A stretch of DNA of 64,000 bases from Fremontodendron californicum (GCA_030761205.1 JAULJL010000017.1:1746001-1810000), one strand, 5' to 3'. Numbered from the stretch's first letter, positions 1 to 12,675 are shown. Translations and numbers: made by a program. Notes: generated by a model from the letters alone, not told the origin.

Positions 1-944
1 AATTTTAAAATCAAACTTTTTCAAAACCTCTATTGAAGATGGTTCTTTTCAAGGTGAAGTTTTGAATCTAGGTTGAGGAAAATTTTCAAGATAAGAATTT
101 TGAGCATTCAGTTGAGGAAAGCATAAAAAGTGATATTTTTCTTTCAAAAGCCTCCGGGTATCCTTTTTAAAAGCCTTCGGGTATCCTTTTAAAAGCCTCC
201 AGGTATCTTTTCAAAAGCTTCCGGGTGTCATTTTAAAAGCCTCCGGGTATCATTTTAAAAGCTGTCGGGTATCATTTCAAAAGCCTCCGGGTATCATTTT
301 AAAAGCATCAGGGTATCATTTCAAAGTTTCCGGGTATCATTTCCAAACCTCCAGGTATAAATTTTGAAGTCTTCGGGTATCTTTTTTAAAATCTCAAGGT
401 ATCATTTTTTAAATAAAAAAAAACCTCCGAGAATCTTTTTACAAAGTCTCAGGGTATCTTTAGTTTGATTTGTCCAAAACCTCAGGGTATCATTTTGAAC
501 TCCGGGAATCATTTTGAAAACCTCAGGGAATCGTTTTTCAAAATCTCCGGGAATCGTTTTTCAAAACCTTGGGGAATCATTTTTCAAAATCTCTGGGTAT
601 ATCTATAAGAACCTCCGCGTATCAATTTAGAACTTTTGGATAAATTTTTTCAAAAATCTTAAGAGCAGTTTGTCTTGTTTGGTATTTAAAGTTGACGCTT
701 CATTCAGATGAGCTTTTAGCCACGTTAAGAGGAATTTTTATCATTTAGATATTTAAAGTTGAAGCCTTGGTGGATGAGTATATTTTCACGTTGGGTTTAT
801 TTAAAGTTTATGCCTCGTTAAGAGGAGCATTTCTATGATGGGATTTGCTTTAGTGTTTATTTTCTTTTAATTATTAAGAATATGTAAGGTGTCTACATCT
901 TTGCACATCCCCTTATTCTTAGGAAATGCACAAAGAGGAACAGC
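1..944 (+). mobile_element. 3' internal end of a large LTR retrotransposon (partial)
   Basis: This stretch has no coding potential. From about 150 to 640 it holds a degenerate tandem array (see separate entry). It ends in a purine-rich tract at about 929-944 that directly abuts the LTR start at 945, which is the expected position of a polypurine tract. The block therefore reads as the 3' untranslated internal part of a + strand LTR element whose gag-pol lies left of the window. The clade (Tat/Ogre-like Ty3/gypsy) is inferred from LTR style only. Confidence 0.6.
150..640 (+). repeat. Degenerate tandem array with CCTCCGGGTATC core
   Basis: A unit of about 20-25 bases, with core CTCCGGGTATC followed by ATTTTAAAAG-like spacer, recurs roughly 20 times with many substitutions and indels. 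It lies just upstream of the polypurine tract of the retrotransposon. Tandem repeats in this position are common in large plant Ty3/gypsy elements. No open reading frame runs through it. Confidence 0.75.
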
Positions 945-2750
945 TGTAGACACCTGTTTTTGTCCGGGTTGTTTTAATTTTACTTTTAACTTTTATTTTA
1001 TTTGTTAATATTAAGTTTTAGTTTTTATTTTTGTAATTATTAAAAAAAATGAAAAATCAGAACGAAAAAAAAAAAAAAAACATTGTTCAGCTCAAATCGA
1101 AATTTCCTTTTTATTAGGATTAAACTCTAGATTTAAAGATAAATACTAAGAAAAAAAGTTTATACTTGTATTAAGATCAGATTTTTTATGTTGGTAAAAT
1201 GGTCAAACCCAAATAAATTAGAACTCTCTCATGATTTTCCTATATAAAGATCTCTGGATTCAACAACAGAGAAAATGGGAGGCTCAACACACACAATTTC
1301 GAGATACAGAGCTATGCAGTAGAAAACACATAGCAATCAGTGAAGGGAAAAAAATTTGAGAGCCTTTTTTTGTTCGAAATTTGTGAGATTTGGAGTTTGA
1401 GGTGTTATTTCGGGAAATTGAACGGTGAAAGTTTAGGAAAGAATCAAAGGGAGTTTCGGCCAAAGTTTGGTGATCATCCGACGGTGAAAGAAGTTGGATC
1501 AAAAAATTCAAATTTTGTGATTTCAAATTTTCAAACTCAGATCTACGATTTTCGGAGGTGATTTAGGAAAAACCAAGTTGATTTTTGGGTAGAGGGGATC
1601 TAGAGGAAGATTTGGTGACTTTTCAGGATTTTTTTGGGTCCGGTCAGCGGTGGTCGACGCCGGTCAACGATGGTGACAGCAGCGGACGGTGACCGATTTA
1701 TGGGTTCTTGAAGAACATTTATCGGTGTTCTTGAGATCAGAGAAAAAAAAGTTTTTTTTTGGTAAAAAAAAGGCTTTTAAATTTAAAATATCTGGACCGG
1801 GTCGTAGGACCCCTGCACGGGTCCGCGTACGCCCCCGATCTAGACGTTTGAGGTTTGCTTTGTTCTCTTGTTATGATTTTGGTTTTTGTTTCATTTGCTT
1901 TCTTACATAATTTGTTTATTTGCTTTTTGCCATTTTATTTATTTATTTATTATATATTTGGTATTTGATGATTGTATAATGATGGCATTGATTACATAAT
2001 GATGACTTGATGATGATGGCATGGATGATTAAATGATGATGATTTTTATTATTGTTATTTAATGATTAAATAATTATGTAATGATTATGCTCATTTTGTT
2101 ATGATTGCATGATAATTATAATGATTTATATGATTATATCATTATTATTAGCTAATGTATTTTATGATTATTTGGATGATGATTCTATTTTTATGATTTA
2201 TTTATTTTATGATAATAATATTTTTTTTTTCTCATGTTTCGGGTCTAGGTGAATTTGATTACTTGCTTGATAATTTATATAATACTCCTAAATTATTATT
2301 ATTATTAGATTATTTTGCATGATTTAAGAATTAATATGATATGATCTTATTTTTATTATTTTTGTTTTTAGATTATTTTGCATTCTTTGGAAATAAATAA
2401 ATATGATATTATTATAATTATTATTTTATTATTATTTTTAAATTATTTTGCATGATTAGGAAGATAACTATTGACTTGGTAGATTAATTAAGACCTTTAG
2501 GTAAGACCTAATATGTGATTAATGTGGTAATATCTTTAAGATAGACGTTGTGGGGGTGCTAATCCTTCCTCACACGTAACCAAACTCTCGAACCTAGTTC
2601 TGATAAGAAGACCGGAACCTATTCTTTTTAAGGTGTCTTAGTCAAGCTTAGGATTACTTTAAGAAGAATAGATTCATATAGGTGACTAATCACACCTAGT
2701 AAGATGATTAATGACGACTCAATTGGTTTGTGTCTAGCATGCTGAATTCA
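945..2750 (+). mobile_element. LTR (apparent 3' LTR) of a Tat/Ogre-like element
   Basis: It starts TGTAGACACCTG directly after a polypurine tract. A promoter-like TATA sequence (CCTATATAAAG) lies near 1240 and a leader-like region follows. A GC-rich block near 1797-1850 is matched by a related block near 13581-13620 in the second copy. Toward the 3' end is a conserved-looking stretch around 2545-2610 (GTGGGGGTGCTAATCC followed by ACACGTAACC) that resembles plant Tat-lineage LTRs. The 3' border is set tentatively at the CA at 2749-2750. The copy at 12676 shares the start and overall order but lacks the last few hundred bases. Confidence 0.6.
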
Positions 2751-2977
2751 TATTTGGCACGTTATGACATATGTAAAAATATTTTTAATATTTTAATATA
2801 TTTCAAATAATAAAATAAAATTTTTGAACTTAAATAAATAAGCTTCTATATAAGTTAATTAAAACTTTACCTACTAAAATTTGCATGATTAGTGTTATCT
2901 TATTAAATGTACAATTCTGTATATTTTTGTTTGCAAAAATGTACAATCAGCTCAGCGCACAAATTCTACACATATAG

Positions 2978-4192
2978 AGGGCGTTTGTTATGATAAAAAG
3001 TGATCACTTTTCATGAAAAGTAATTTATGGAAATGTGATTCCTATATTTGGTATATTAAGAACTGCTTACTTTCCTGATAATGTAACTTTCTTTGGAGAG
3101 TTACTTTTCCATAAGTATTGGAATGTGATTCCATGAGAAGTGGTGGGAAAGTAACTTTTTCATGTAGTTGAAAAGTTAAAAAAATGTTAAGACAAAATTA
3201 TCCTCTTTTTCTATTTGATTTAAAATTGTCGAATGAAATATTATTTTAAAATATTTAGTACAAATATTTATTAATAATAAATATTATTTAAATATTTAAA
3301 TAATATTTAATTTGCATCCAGCCTTTTAATTTTTCAATTACTTGAGAGTAACTTCAAATTTTTATTATTAACAAACATTTTTTTATCATTAAAGTAACTC
3401 AAATTACCAATTAAAATATTATTTTTAAATATTTAATACAAATATTTGTTGATAATAAATATCATTGAAATATTTAAATAATATTTAATTTTCATACAAC
3501 TTTTTAACTTTTCAACTACATGAAAGTAATTTCAAAATTTTATTATTAACAAATATTTTTATCATAAAAATAACTCAAATTACTAATTAAAATATTATTT
3601 TTAAATATTTATTACAAGTGTTTGTTAATAATAAATATCATTAAAATATTTAAATAATATTTAATTTGCATATAGTCTTTTAATTTTTTAATTACATGAG
3701 AGTAATTTTGAAAATTTATTATTAACAAATATTTTTTTATCATAAAAATAACTCAAATATTTAGTACAAATGTTTGTTAATAATAAATATCATTAAATAT
3801 TTAAATAATATTTAATTTGCACCCAACCTTTTAATTTTTCGACTACATTAGAGTAATTTCGAAAATTTATTATTAATAAATATTTTTATCCTAAAAGTAA
3901 CTTAAATTATCAATTAAAATATTATTTTTCAATATTTAGTACAAATATTTGTTAATAATAAATATCATTAAAAAAATTTTAAATTATTAAAATTTACATT
4001 TTTTTGATAAGGGTAATTTCAGAAATTACCATCACATTCTCAGGATTTTAATCAACACTTTCCCCTGTATACCAAACACTGTAAAGTTACATTTTTAGGA
4101 ATCACATTCTCAAGAATCACATTCTCAAGAATCACATTCTCAGGAATCATATTTCATGAAATGTAATTCCTGAGAAAGCGTCAAACACCCCC
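2978..4192. mobile_element. Non-autonomous DNA transposon with internal repeats
   Basis: The left end (AGGGCGTTTGTTATG) and the reverse complement of the right end (GGGGGTGTTTGACGC) are imperfect terminal inverted repeats. Between about 3240 and 3970 a unit of roughly 175 bases repeats about four times; it contains TTAATAATAAATAT and CTTTTAATTTTTC. A short ATAG is repeated at both borders (2974-2977 and 4193-4196). In the sister duplication the corresponding site near 15840-15852 is uninterrupted, so this is an insertion in copy 1 only. It has no transposase ORF. The superfamily is uncertain; hAT-like ends are my guess. Confidence 0.6.
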
Positions 4193-4315
4193 ATAGTGAA
4201 AAGAATGCGAGAAACAGGCATGATGGAAGTGTCATAACGAAAGGAATCATTAAATAACGAAACTTCAGCATAGCATGGCATGACATTGCAACTTCTTCTC
4301 ATAAGCTGTAAGTAC

Positions 4316-4518
4316 TAGAGGCCGGCACATATAGTAAAAATTATTTTTTTTATTTATTTTTATAATTAAATTTTAAAAAATAATAATTTTTTATTATATA
4401 AATAGTGATCCAAACCGGACCGATCTGACATAGATCATTAAAATATATGTCCAAGTCTGACCCAATATGGGCCCAGCCTGCTGGGCCGGGTTGGCTGCCC
4501 GACCCTTGAGCAGGTCTA
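4316..4518. mobile_element. Diverged MITE of the TAGACCTGCTC family
   Basis: The right end is GC-rich and, read in reverse complement, starts TAGACCTGCTCAAGGGTCGGG. This is closely similar to the ends of the elements at 18936 and 37690. The left end (TAGAGGCCGGC) is more degraded, and the flanking 8-base duplication is imperfect. It is absent from the matching position in the sister copy near 15960. Confidence 0.5.
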
Positions 4519-4563
4519 GTTGTACTTGTAATCTTTAGGACATGAATATTGAGTAGTCATGAC

Positions 4564-5666
4564 TAGGGCTGTAATCGAGCCGAGCCGAGCCTGAATAGTG
4601 AAAAGCTCGAGGTCGAGCTCGATTCGATATTCGCAGCTCAAAACTCGATTCGAGCTCGATCGAATACTATTTTTCAAGCTCGAGTTCGGCTCGAAACAAA
4701 TCGAACTATTCGAGCTTGTATCGATTAAGCTCGTTTACTCAATTTACATATTCGAACTCGTTTCATATACAAATTTTTTTTACATTTAAATAATAATAAA
4801 AATTTAAGATGATATAATGATTAAAAAAACCTTAACATCAAAAAATATATATCAAATCCTTAACTCTCGATCATAAAAAAGTTAAAAATCATTAACAAAA
4901 AGATAAAGAGGAACGCATCGGATTATTGGCAAAGAGATCAAGAGAAGCAGGAAAGCCGAAAGTAACGAGCGTCTGGTTCAAGTACTTTGCACAGTGCTCT
5001 AAGTTTCCAGCATCTGCAAATGTATACACTCTAAACCAACACACCTTTCATACAAAAAATGTTGTAAAAATAGAGAAGTTCTAGTAGAAAAATGAAATGA
5101 CCTTATAGAGACGGCGGAGTGAGGAGGCGGTTATTAGAGAAAAAGAAAGCAAAACGGAAAATTCGTTTTTGGTTTAGGGTTTGAGAAAAAAGTATCATTA
5201 CTCGAAGATCCGAGTCTGCATCGGTCACCGGCATTGCGAGAGAAAGAGAGCACAGTGAGGGAGAAAGGAAGGAGATAAAAAAATGTTATATTTGTAAATT
5301 TGAAAATTGAAATTACTTAAACTGCATATTTTCTTTGGAGTAGAGAAGTGGCAAGACTGAGAGAGTGAAAGTAAGATAAGAGAAAAAGAATTAGGTTTAG
5401 GGTTTTTAGTATATATATATATATATATATATATATTAAGGGTAAAATAGTAAATTAATATTAAAATATTAAAAATATATATTATAAAATAAAAAGCTCG
5501 ATTAGGCTCGTGAGCCACTCAAATCGAATATTAAGATACTCGAATTCGACTCGCTCAATAGCTCAAACTGTTCGAGCTCGGCTCGATAATAACCGAATCG
5601 AATTCGAGTTTTTTTCGAGTCTAACTCGAATAGCTTGCGAGAACATATATCTCATTTACACCCCTT
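4564..5666. mobile_element. Non-autonomous hAT-type element, 1.1 kb, GAGCTCGA-rich ends
   Basis: It is bounded by perfect 8-base duplications GTCATGAC (4556-4563 and 5667-5674). Ends are TAGGGCTGTAATCGAGCC and, in reverse complement, AAGGGGTGTAAATGAG. The outer parts are dense in GAGCTCGA-type palindromes, and the centre contains a (TA)n run and AT-rich DNA. The sister duplication has the unfilled site (near 16009-16020). A homologous copy lies at 59817-60946 in the opposite orientation. It has no transposase ORF; the 8-base TSD points to hAT. Confidence 0.85.
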
Positions 5667-5674
5667 GTCATGAC

Positions 5675-8100
5675 AGACCAATAAATAAATTTGTATGTTT
5701 ACGGTGTTTGTGGGGGATGTGGATTGTAGACTGGATTCATCTAATGCCGATATTCATAAATGCCACTCAGTCATTTATAGTGGAGTTACGCCTTGAAACT
5801 CTATATCTGTATTAATTACCATTTCATAGCTAGCGAGCCCCGGTTGTACGAGCTTCGTATATTTTGATATGTCCCTAGTTATTAATTTGATACGGTGATT
5901 TTGATTCGAATGGAATCGTATTTGAGATATAATATTTTAAAATTAAATTGGTTTAATTCGATTCAAATTATTATTTAATAAATAAAAATATATTATTATT
6001 TAAATTTAATAATAAATATATAGATATTTTTAATATTTTAATATATTTTAATATATTTTAAATAATAAAATAAGTTTCTTGAATTTAAATAAAAAAATTA
6101 TTATCCGAATTTAACATGACCCAATTCACATTGTAGTTTGTACGAATTTAGTCCTTTCATATCTCACTAACAACAGATACAAGTTAATCTCTTGGGATTT
6201 GAATGGAAGCTCATTAATTATAATTAAGTCTGAATCATAGATGCAAAACATTATAAATAATATGTAAAAAGTATAAGAGTTCAAATATGAAAACTTTATA
6301 TGTAGACGTGGATGATATAACAAATTAATATTATTGATTTTAATATATATTTTATTATTAGATAATTTTTTATTTTTTGATAAATCTATATATTAGATGA
6401 TCTTTTATTTTGGTATAAAATGATATCAAAATTATCACAAATGTTATCTAAATTGTATCAAAGATCATCAAAACTATTACAAATGTTATTAAAATTATCT
6501 CAAAAGTTATCAAAATTATATCAAAACTTATCAAATTTATATCAAAGCTACCAAAATTATATTAAGAGTTACTAAAATTATATCAAAGGTTACTAAAAGG
6601 TTACCAAAGTCATATCAAAGGTTAAGTAAAGTTATATAAAATGTTACCAAATTGGTATCAAAGATTACCGAAATTATATCTAACTATTATCAAAATTATA
6701 TTAAAGGTTGCCAAAATTATGAGTCAAAGATTATCAAAATTATATCAAGGTTATCAAAATTATATCAAAGGTTACCAAAAGCATATAAAAATTATCAAAT
6801 TTATATCAAAAGTTATCAAAACTATATAAAAAATTGTCAAAATTATTACAAATGTTATCAAAATTATATCAAATGCAACAAAAATTATTAGAAATATTAT
6901 CAAAATTATTGCAAAGGTTACCAAAAGCATATAAAAATTATCAAAATTATATCAAAAGTTATCAAAACTATATAAAAAATTGTCAAAATTATTACAAATG
7001 TTATCAAAATTATATCAAAAGCTACAAAAATTATTAAAATTTTTATCAAAATTATTGCAAAGGTTATTAAAATTTTACAAAGATTTTGAAAATTATATAA
7101 AAAATTATCAAAATTATATAAAAATTACTACAAATTTCCAACAATATATATGACTAGTTAAACATTGACGTAAGTTCATTGGAGGGTGTTGTGAAAAGAC
7201 GTCCTTGCTCTACATGTCAAAAGGCATGTTCATGCTTCAAGTATATAATTTACCCATGCATATATACTTTAATTAATTACTATAATCAAATAAAATTCCA
7301 ATTGAAGAACTTGAACAATACGTGTAGCTTAATTAATGGTGGCCATGCCATATTTGATGAGGTGTTGATATATATAGGGGTATGCACTTTTCAGTGAAAA
7401 CCGAATTAAGAGATCAAAATCAAAATTAATTTGATTACTCGATCGGTTATTCATCTGGTTATCGATAAAGATCTTAGAGATTTTTTTATTAATTCAATTT
7501 GGTTATTTGAAAATAATCAATTTAATTGAATTACTCGAAATATATATAAAATATTATATTTTTAATTTTTGTTAAATGTTATAAGTTTTATGTTGTTGAA
7601 ATTTTTAACTTATCATGAATGCAATTTTACTTATATTTAGCATTTGGATATTTGTTGGATGATTATATTTATTTAAATTATGAAAAATTAAAATTTTAAA
7701 ATATAATTTTAACTTATTGATGATAAAACAATTAAAGTTTAGTTAATTTGATTAATCGATCAAATTAATTAAAATATATTTTAAAATAATTTGATTCGAT
7801 TAATAAAAAATTTTAATTAATTCAATTAGGATTTTTATCGAAGATATTACGACGAGACCTTTATCGACATCAGAAGGTATGTCGGGGCGAGCGATGTGTT
7901 CCACTAGCTAGGAGTCATAAAACTAGGGTCACTAAAAATGAATCGATGTGGAGATAAACGCTAAAACATTGCAAACATGTATTTTTCATGCTTCATTTCT
8001 TTAGGCTATAAGGCTAGTACTCTAAGTGCTAGTATTAGTCTGTGTCCACTTTTGGTGCTCAGCATTACTTGTTCCCACTTTACGCCCAGTCTCCATCACC
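5675..8100. other. Intergenic region left of ALMT copy 1
   Basis: This is AT-rich intergenic DNA without a supported gene. About 5830-6110 aligns with 16965-17240 of the sister copy. Roughly 6110-8030 has no counterpart there, so it was either gained in copy 1 or lost from copy 2. Within it is a simple degenerate repeat (6340-7145). About 7377-7850 has ACCGAATT/GATTAACC-type repetitive DNA that I could not delimit. Confidence 0.6.
6340..7145 (+). repeat. Degenerate tandem array, (ATTATATCAAAGGTTAYCAAA)n-like
   Basis: A unit of about 20-22 bases, roughly AAAATTATATCAAAGGTTAT, recurs more than 30 times with point changes and short indels. Because the unit is often a multiple of three, it creates overlapping spurious reading frames rich in Tyr, Asn, Gln, Lys and Ile. 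These should not be called genes. A shorter perfect sub-duplication is visible (6775-6860 versus 6915-7010). Confidence 0.8.
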
Positions 8101-8108
8101 TGCCATGC

Positions 8109-8117
8109 TTATATATA
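8109..8117 (+). promoter_or_regulatory. Probable TATA box of ALMT copy 1
   Basis: TTATATATA lies about 115 bases upstream of the start codon at 8231, a normal plant spacing for a short 5' UTR. The sequence just downstream (GTTGCTCCTCGCCCAAA) is conserved in front of copy 2, consistent with a shared transcribed leader. Confidence 0.5.
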
Positions 8118-8230
8118 CTCAGTTGCTCCTCGCCCAAAAACCCGAACTAGCAAGTGAAATATAACAAATAACAAAGGAAATAAAGAATCCCAAAAAGAGT
8201 AGCTAGGAGTAGAAGTATTTTCGTTTGTCA

Positions 8231-9702
8231 ATGGGGTCGACTGTTATAGTTATTCCAGATGGAGAAGGGGTGGCTGATCCCTGCAGCAAATTAGAAAAGA
8301 CGAAATTTGATATTTCTTGTCAACCCATTATTTCGTTTCTTAGAGAAAAACAAAGGAATAGGCATGGCATGAGAAAAGTGATTCATAGTATCAAGGTTGG
8401 TTTTGCTCTCGTTTTAGTTTCTCTTCTCTACCTACTCGATCCTCTGTATAAGCGAGTTGGAGAAAATGCCATGTGGGCCATAATGACTGTGGTTGTTGTC
8501 TTTGAGTTCTTTGCAGGTTTGTATATATATGTGCTTGCTTTGTAGTTTGTACGTAATTGATCTCAGTTTTCCAAGAATTTTGCTCACTTCTGTGTTTCAT
8601 ATTATTTGGTAATGATTAATCCTGTCAGGGGCTACACTCAGCAAGGGCTTAAATCGTGGAATTGGGACTGTAGTAGGAAGTGGATTGGGGTGTTTAGCTG
8701 CAACTTTTGCCCAAGCTGTCGGTGGGGTTGGCAAAGCTATAGTTGTGGCCATTGCTGTCTTCATATTTGGTAAGAGTTAAAAGAAGATTAAAGTTTTCCT
8801 AGATAAAGTAGATGGATATTTTGATATTCTAGCCAAAGAGCGGAGCACTTTGGAACATCAATTGCCAAGATAAAATTCAAAATTCTTCAATTTCAAAATA
8901 TTTTAGATTCAAATGTTAAAAATAAAGGATAAATGCATTCAAATATTTAATTCAATGATTGATATATAATTATTTTCTTTCTCAAATTATTATTTTCTTT
9001 TATAAAATACAAGATACAAATCTCTAACCGTCTTATTAAAATTATATATATATATTTCATGATATTAAATTAAAAATAATGCCCAAAAATAGAGTTGGCA
9101 TATTCTAGTAAAAAGGTACTGAAATAGGCATATATTTAATTGTATAGTACCAATCCTTAAGTAGTGCCATCAAGTGTTATTAACTGTTGCATTTTTAACT
9201 TCTTTGAAGTCAATGTCATGATTTTAAATTCTTAATTAAAACCATGCGATCATGACTCAAAGTCGGGGGTGAATGGTGATCAACATCTTCTTTATCTTTT
9301 TCAGGTACAGCCACAACGTACATTCGACAGATGCCAAACATTAAAAAGAAATATGACTACAGAGCAATAATATTCATTCTCACTTTCAATTTGGTTATGG
9401 TATCGGGTTTACGTGCTGAACAAGTCATGGAATTAGCCCGTGATCGTCTCTCAACCATTGCTATGGGTTTCGCTATCTGCATTTTTATAAGTTTGCTAGT
9501 CTTCCCCATTTGGGCTAGTGATGAACTTCATGACTCTCTAGTCTCCCGGTTTGAAGACCTTGCTCGCTCTTTGGAAGGTATAATCAAATTCTTTAACTGT
9601 TCAATGCATAGTAATTAAGAGTTCATTTTGTATACACAATGTTTTTAAATTTTACAAACAATGTTAATATATTATCACATGTTTCATACTTTCATTATAT
9701 AT

Positions 9703-9735
<33 letters not shown>

Positions 9736-11478
9736 ATTGTCCATTCCTAATGGAAGCCCAACATTAGGGGTCAGGGTCCGAGTACAGACCAAAAAATACA
9801 TTAATTTTGCTTGGTATAAATGATGAAAAATTTATTAATTTAATGGTTAAACTATAAAATAAGAAAGTGATCATGATCTTAACTATTAGATTAATTTCAT
9901 CTTTGATACCAAATAAAGCCTAAAGCTAAGGAAGGTAAATCCAAGGTTGGTTGGGTGGAGCACCCAATAGATGACCACCTAGGCTAGGGCAGGTTATCTC
10001 TGTTGATTTTTGACTCTCGGCAATTGTAGTTTTGTGCTACAGTACCGATTTGCTACAGTAACTTTATCTCGGGACGCTACAGTAACTTCCGAAAAACCAC
10101 TCTTTTATTAATATGAGAAAAGACCAAATACAATTGGTGTGAACACCAACTAACAATAGAGACAACCTCACACAAACACTTTCTCACTTTACTATTCACT
10201 CACATACACCATACAACACCTTACACTCTAATATTTCTCACTTCCTAATCACTCACATCTTTTTCTTCCTTTTTCTCTCTACATTTCACTTCTCTTTTAC
10301 CTATCCACCACTCTACATCTAACAACTTACATCCCACCCTATTTATAGCTTTCTATGTTGGTTACTAAACCAACCTAGAATGTTCTAGTGTGTTGGTTTA
10401 ATATTCTAGAGAAAGAACAATAAAAAATCTAGAGAGAACTCTAGAAAGAAGACTTAAGAAAATTTTAGAAAGACCTAGAGAAATAATAAAGTTTGGAGAG
10501 AATTCTAGATGAGAGAATTCTAGAGGAGTTGTTGACTTTAACAATCTCTACACATATTTGATAAGTAAAAAAAAGGTTCAAAGTGTATATGTAGCTTTAT
10601 GGTTTATTATTTATGAATCAAGGGCTAAAATTTTTATTTACTCATTCTAAGTTTCTAATTAACCATAAACTTGTACTTTCCTATGTTTCATTTATTGTAG
10701 GATTCTCCAAGGAATACTTTGAAATTGTCAACGAGAAGGAAAAGAAGTGTAGTGCTAATTTCAGTAGTAATTGCAAATCAGTCCTACACTCCAAGACAAA
10801 GGATGAACAATTGGTTTATTATAATTTCTTTCTATTGAAATAAATTCACTACTCAATATAAACAATATATAGTTCAATTTCAATTCTTGTTTGATAATTA
10901 AGCAATGGAAATTGTGCAGGTAAATTTTGCAAGATGGGAACCATGGCATGGGAAATTTGGGTTTTCCTACCCTTGGGGAAAATACCTAGAAATAGGAGAG
11001 GATCTAAGAGATTTGGCTACAACCATCCTTTCACTTAAAGGTTGTCTTAGATCATCTACCCAGGTATAAAATAGTTTCATAATATATTTGAAATACTTTT
11101 TTTCACAAATTTATTTGCTTAATTCATTTAAAATTTTGTCATGATCAGTCGTCAGAAACTCTTCGACAGTCAGTTAAAGAATCATGTGAAGCAATTGTAG
11201 CATCACTTGCATGGACACTAAGAGAGCTTGGGGAAAGCATCACAAAGATGAGAAAGTGTCGATATGAGGAAATAATTGTGCCCAAATTGAAGTCAGTAAG
11301 GCTAGAGCTAAGTGTCATTCTGACTCCTTCCACACTTGGAACCAATTTGGAGAATACCGATGGGCTTGGATTAGTAAGCTTCGTATATTCGTTGATGGAG
11401 ATGGTAGAAAAGATGGAAGAATTGGCAAAAGAAGTGGAAGAACTTGGAGAACTTGGAGGTTTTCATAAAAATAGTTGA
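8231..11478 (+). CDS. Aluminium-activated malate transporter (ALMT), copy 1
   Basis: This is an anion channel of the plant ALMT family, which conducts malate and other anions across the plasma membrane or tonoplast. Six exons are read from splice sites: 8231-8516, 8629-8769, 9305-9577, 10701-10813, 10920-11063 and 11149-11478, giving 428 residues and an intact frame. Hydrophobic segments fill the first half (first near residues 55-73, LVSLLYLLDPLY). ALMT signatures include MWAIMTVVVVFEF, GATLSKGLNRG, PNIKKKYDY and RLSTIAMGFA. The cytosolic half has the WEP motif at about residues 277-279 in its usual context, WEPWHGKF. An oddity is YDYR where relatives, including copy 2, have YDYG. Intron 3 holds a solo LTR. 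Copy 2 has identical exon lengths. Family assignment is firm; the substrate and the membrane it sits in are not decided. Confidence 0.93.
10001..10543 (+). mobile_element. Solo LTR in intron 3 of ALMT copy 1
   Basis: A 543-base element begins TGTTGATTTTTG, ends GACTTTAACA, and is flanked by the 5-base duplication ATCTC (9996-10000 and 10544-10548). Ends of the form TGTTRA...TTAACA and a 5-base TSD are typical of LTRs. A TATA-like CTATTTATAG lies near 10338. The paralogous intron of copy 2 shows the empty site, with ATCTC once at 22241-22245. No internal region is present, so it is a solo LTR or a very small derivative. Confidence 0.85.
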
Positions 11479-11524
11479 TTAATTATTTCAAGCTATAGCT
11501 ATGTGCATATTGCACTGTACATAT

Positions 11525-11527
11525 ATT

Positions 11528-11582
<55 letters not shown>
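11525..11582. repeat. (TA)n microsatellite downstream of ALMT copy 1
   Basis: A nearly pure AT dinucleotide run of about 50 bases lies in the probable 3' flank of ALMT copy 1. At the same position copy 2 has only a short run near 23240-23262, so the array expanded in copy 1 or shrank in copy 2. Confidence 0.8.
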
Positions 11583-11583
<1 letters not shown>

Positions 11584-12020
11584 AATATTTTAGGCTGGCT
11601 ATGTATATATACAGGAATTTTGAAATGAATTCCCAAGAAAACAAATAGAGAGGGTTTCCTGGGAAAAGGTTAAATATTACTTATTTTATAAGTAAAGGTG
11701 GGGTGGGGGAAAATGTTTAAGTATTAAACAAGTGAGAGAGGAAAGAATATACATTATATATACCTTGGATTTGGAGTTGGAGTTGTGACTTATAAATTAA
11801 GGAGCTTACTAGGTTTATTTTTGTAGTAATTACTGATAAATCCATTTAGAATTAATGGATTTGTAGTCATATATTATATTAATTAAACCAATCACTGTTA
11901 AGGTTTATACCTACAAATCAAAAGTGTTAAGGTTTATACCTACAAACCTGCAGATGGAAGCTTCTGAGTTCTGACAGAAAAAGGGCAGCTTTTAGAATAA
12001 TGCTGCAGGCTGAACTTATG

Positions 12021-12675
12021 CCGTAACATCCATCCAAGTATAAAAGATGCTTGACATGCCTAGTCAGAGGTACAATAACAGCTATGGGTATATTTTTCTA
12101 GACAATAGCAACTAACAACGAGCCTCCGATGAGCTCCCTAATACGATCCCTGAAACAAGCAATTGAGTGCTCATAATATAATAGATTTTAGAAAACGGAA
12201 ATAGTCATGAGCATGTGAGTAGAAATTTTAAAAACCAAAATTCAATAACATATATAATTTTAAGAAAAGAAAAATTATGTTAAAGAAAATATGGTAATTT
12301 TGTAAGAAGTGTGTACTTTTTTTAAATATGTTTCTATTTAAAAAAATTCAATAACATATATAATTTTAATTTTACATATATTATTATTTTTTATTTCTTT
12401 TTTGTTTATTATTTGACTTAATTGATGTTACTTAATTCGTTAAGCAAACTCAATCAAAAATTTTATATAGTATAAATATATAACTAAATTAACAATGATA
12501 TTAAAATTAACTACTCATAATTAAATTAAATATATAAACGAGCACACGGAGTACATACAATGTTGAAGATGTTTATAAACTTTTTTTTTTCTGTTTGTTT
12601 CGTGAGGCAAATGCTAATGACTCATGTGCTAAATATATACATGCATTTTTTGCAATGCAATGCTTGAGTATTTGG
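12021..12675. other. Intergenic stretch between the two duplication units
   Basis: I see no gene here. Homology between the two duplication units ends near 12020 and 24113. This AT-rich stretch has no counterpart after unit 2 in the window. It ends with TATTTGG immediately before the LTR remnant at 12676. Confidence 0.5.

Noticed and set aside
150..640. Regular repeats that might suggest a CRISPR array
   Set aside because: Units are degenerate, have no constant spacer length, and lie in a plant retrotransposon beside a polypurine tract.
6641..7037. Overlapping reading frames rich in Tyr, Asn, Lys and Ile
   Set aside because: They arise from the degenerate 20-22-base tandem repeat, occur in several frames at once and resemble no protein.
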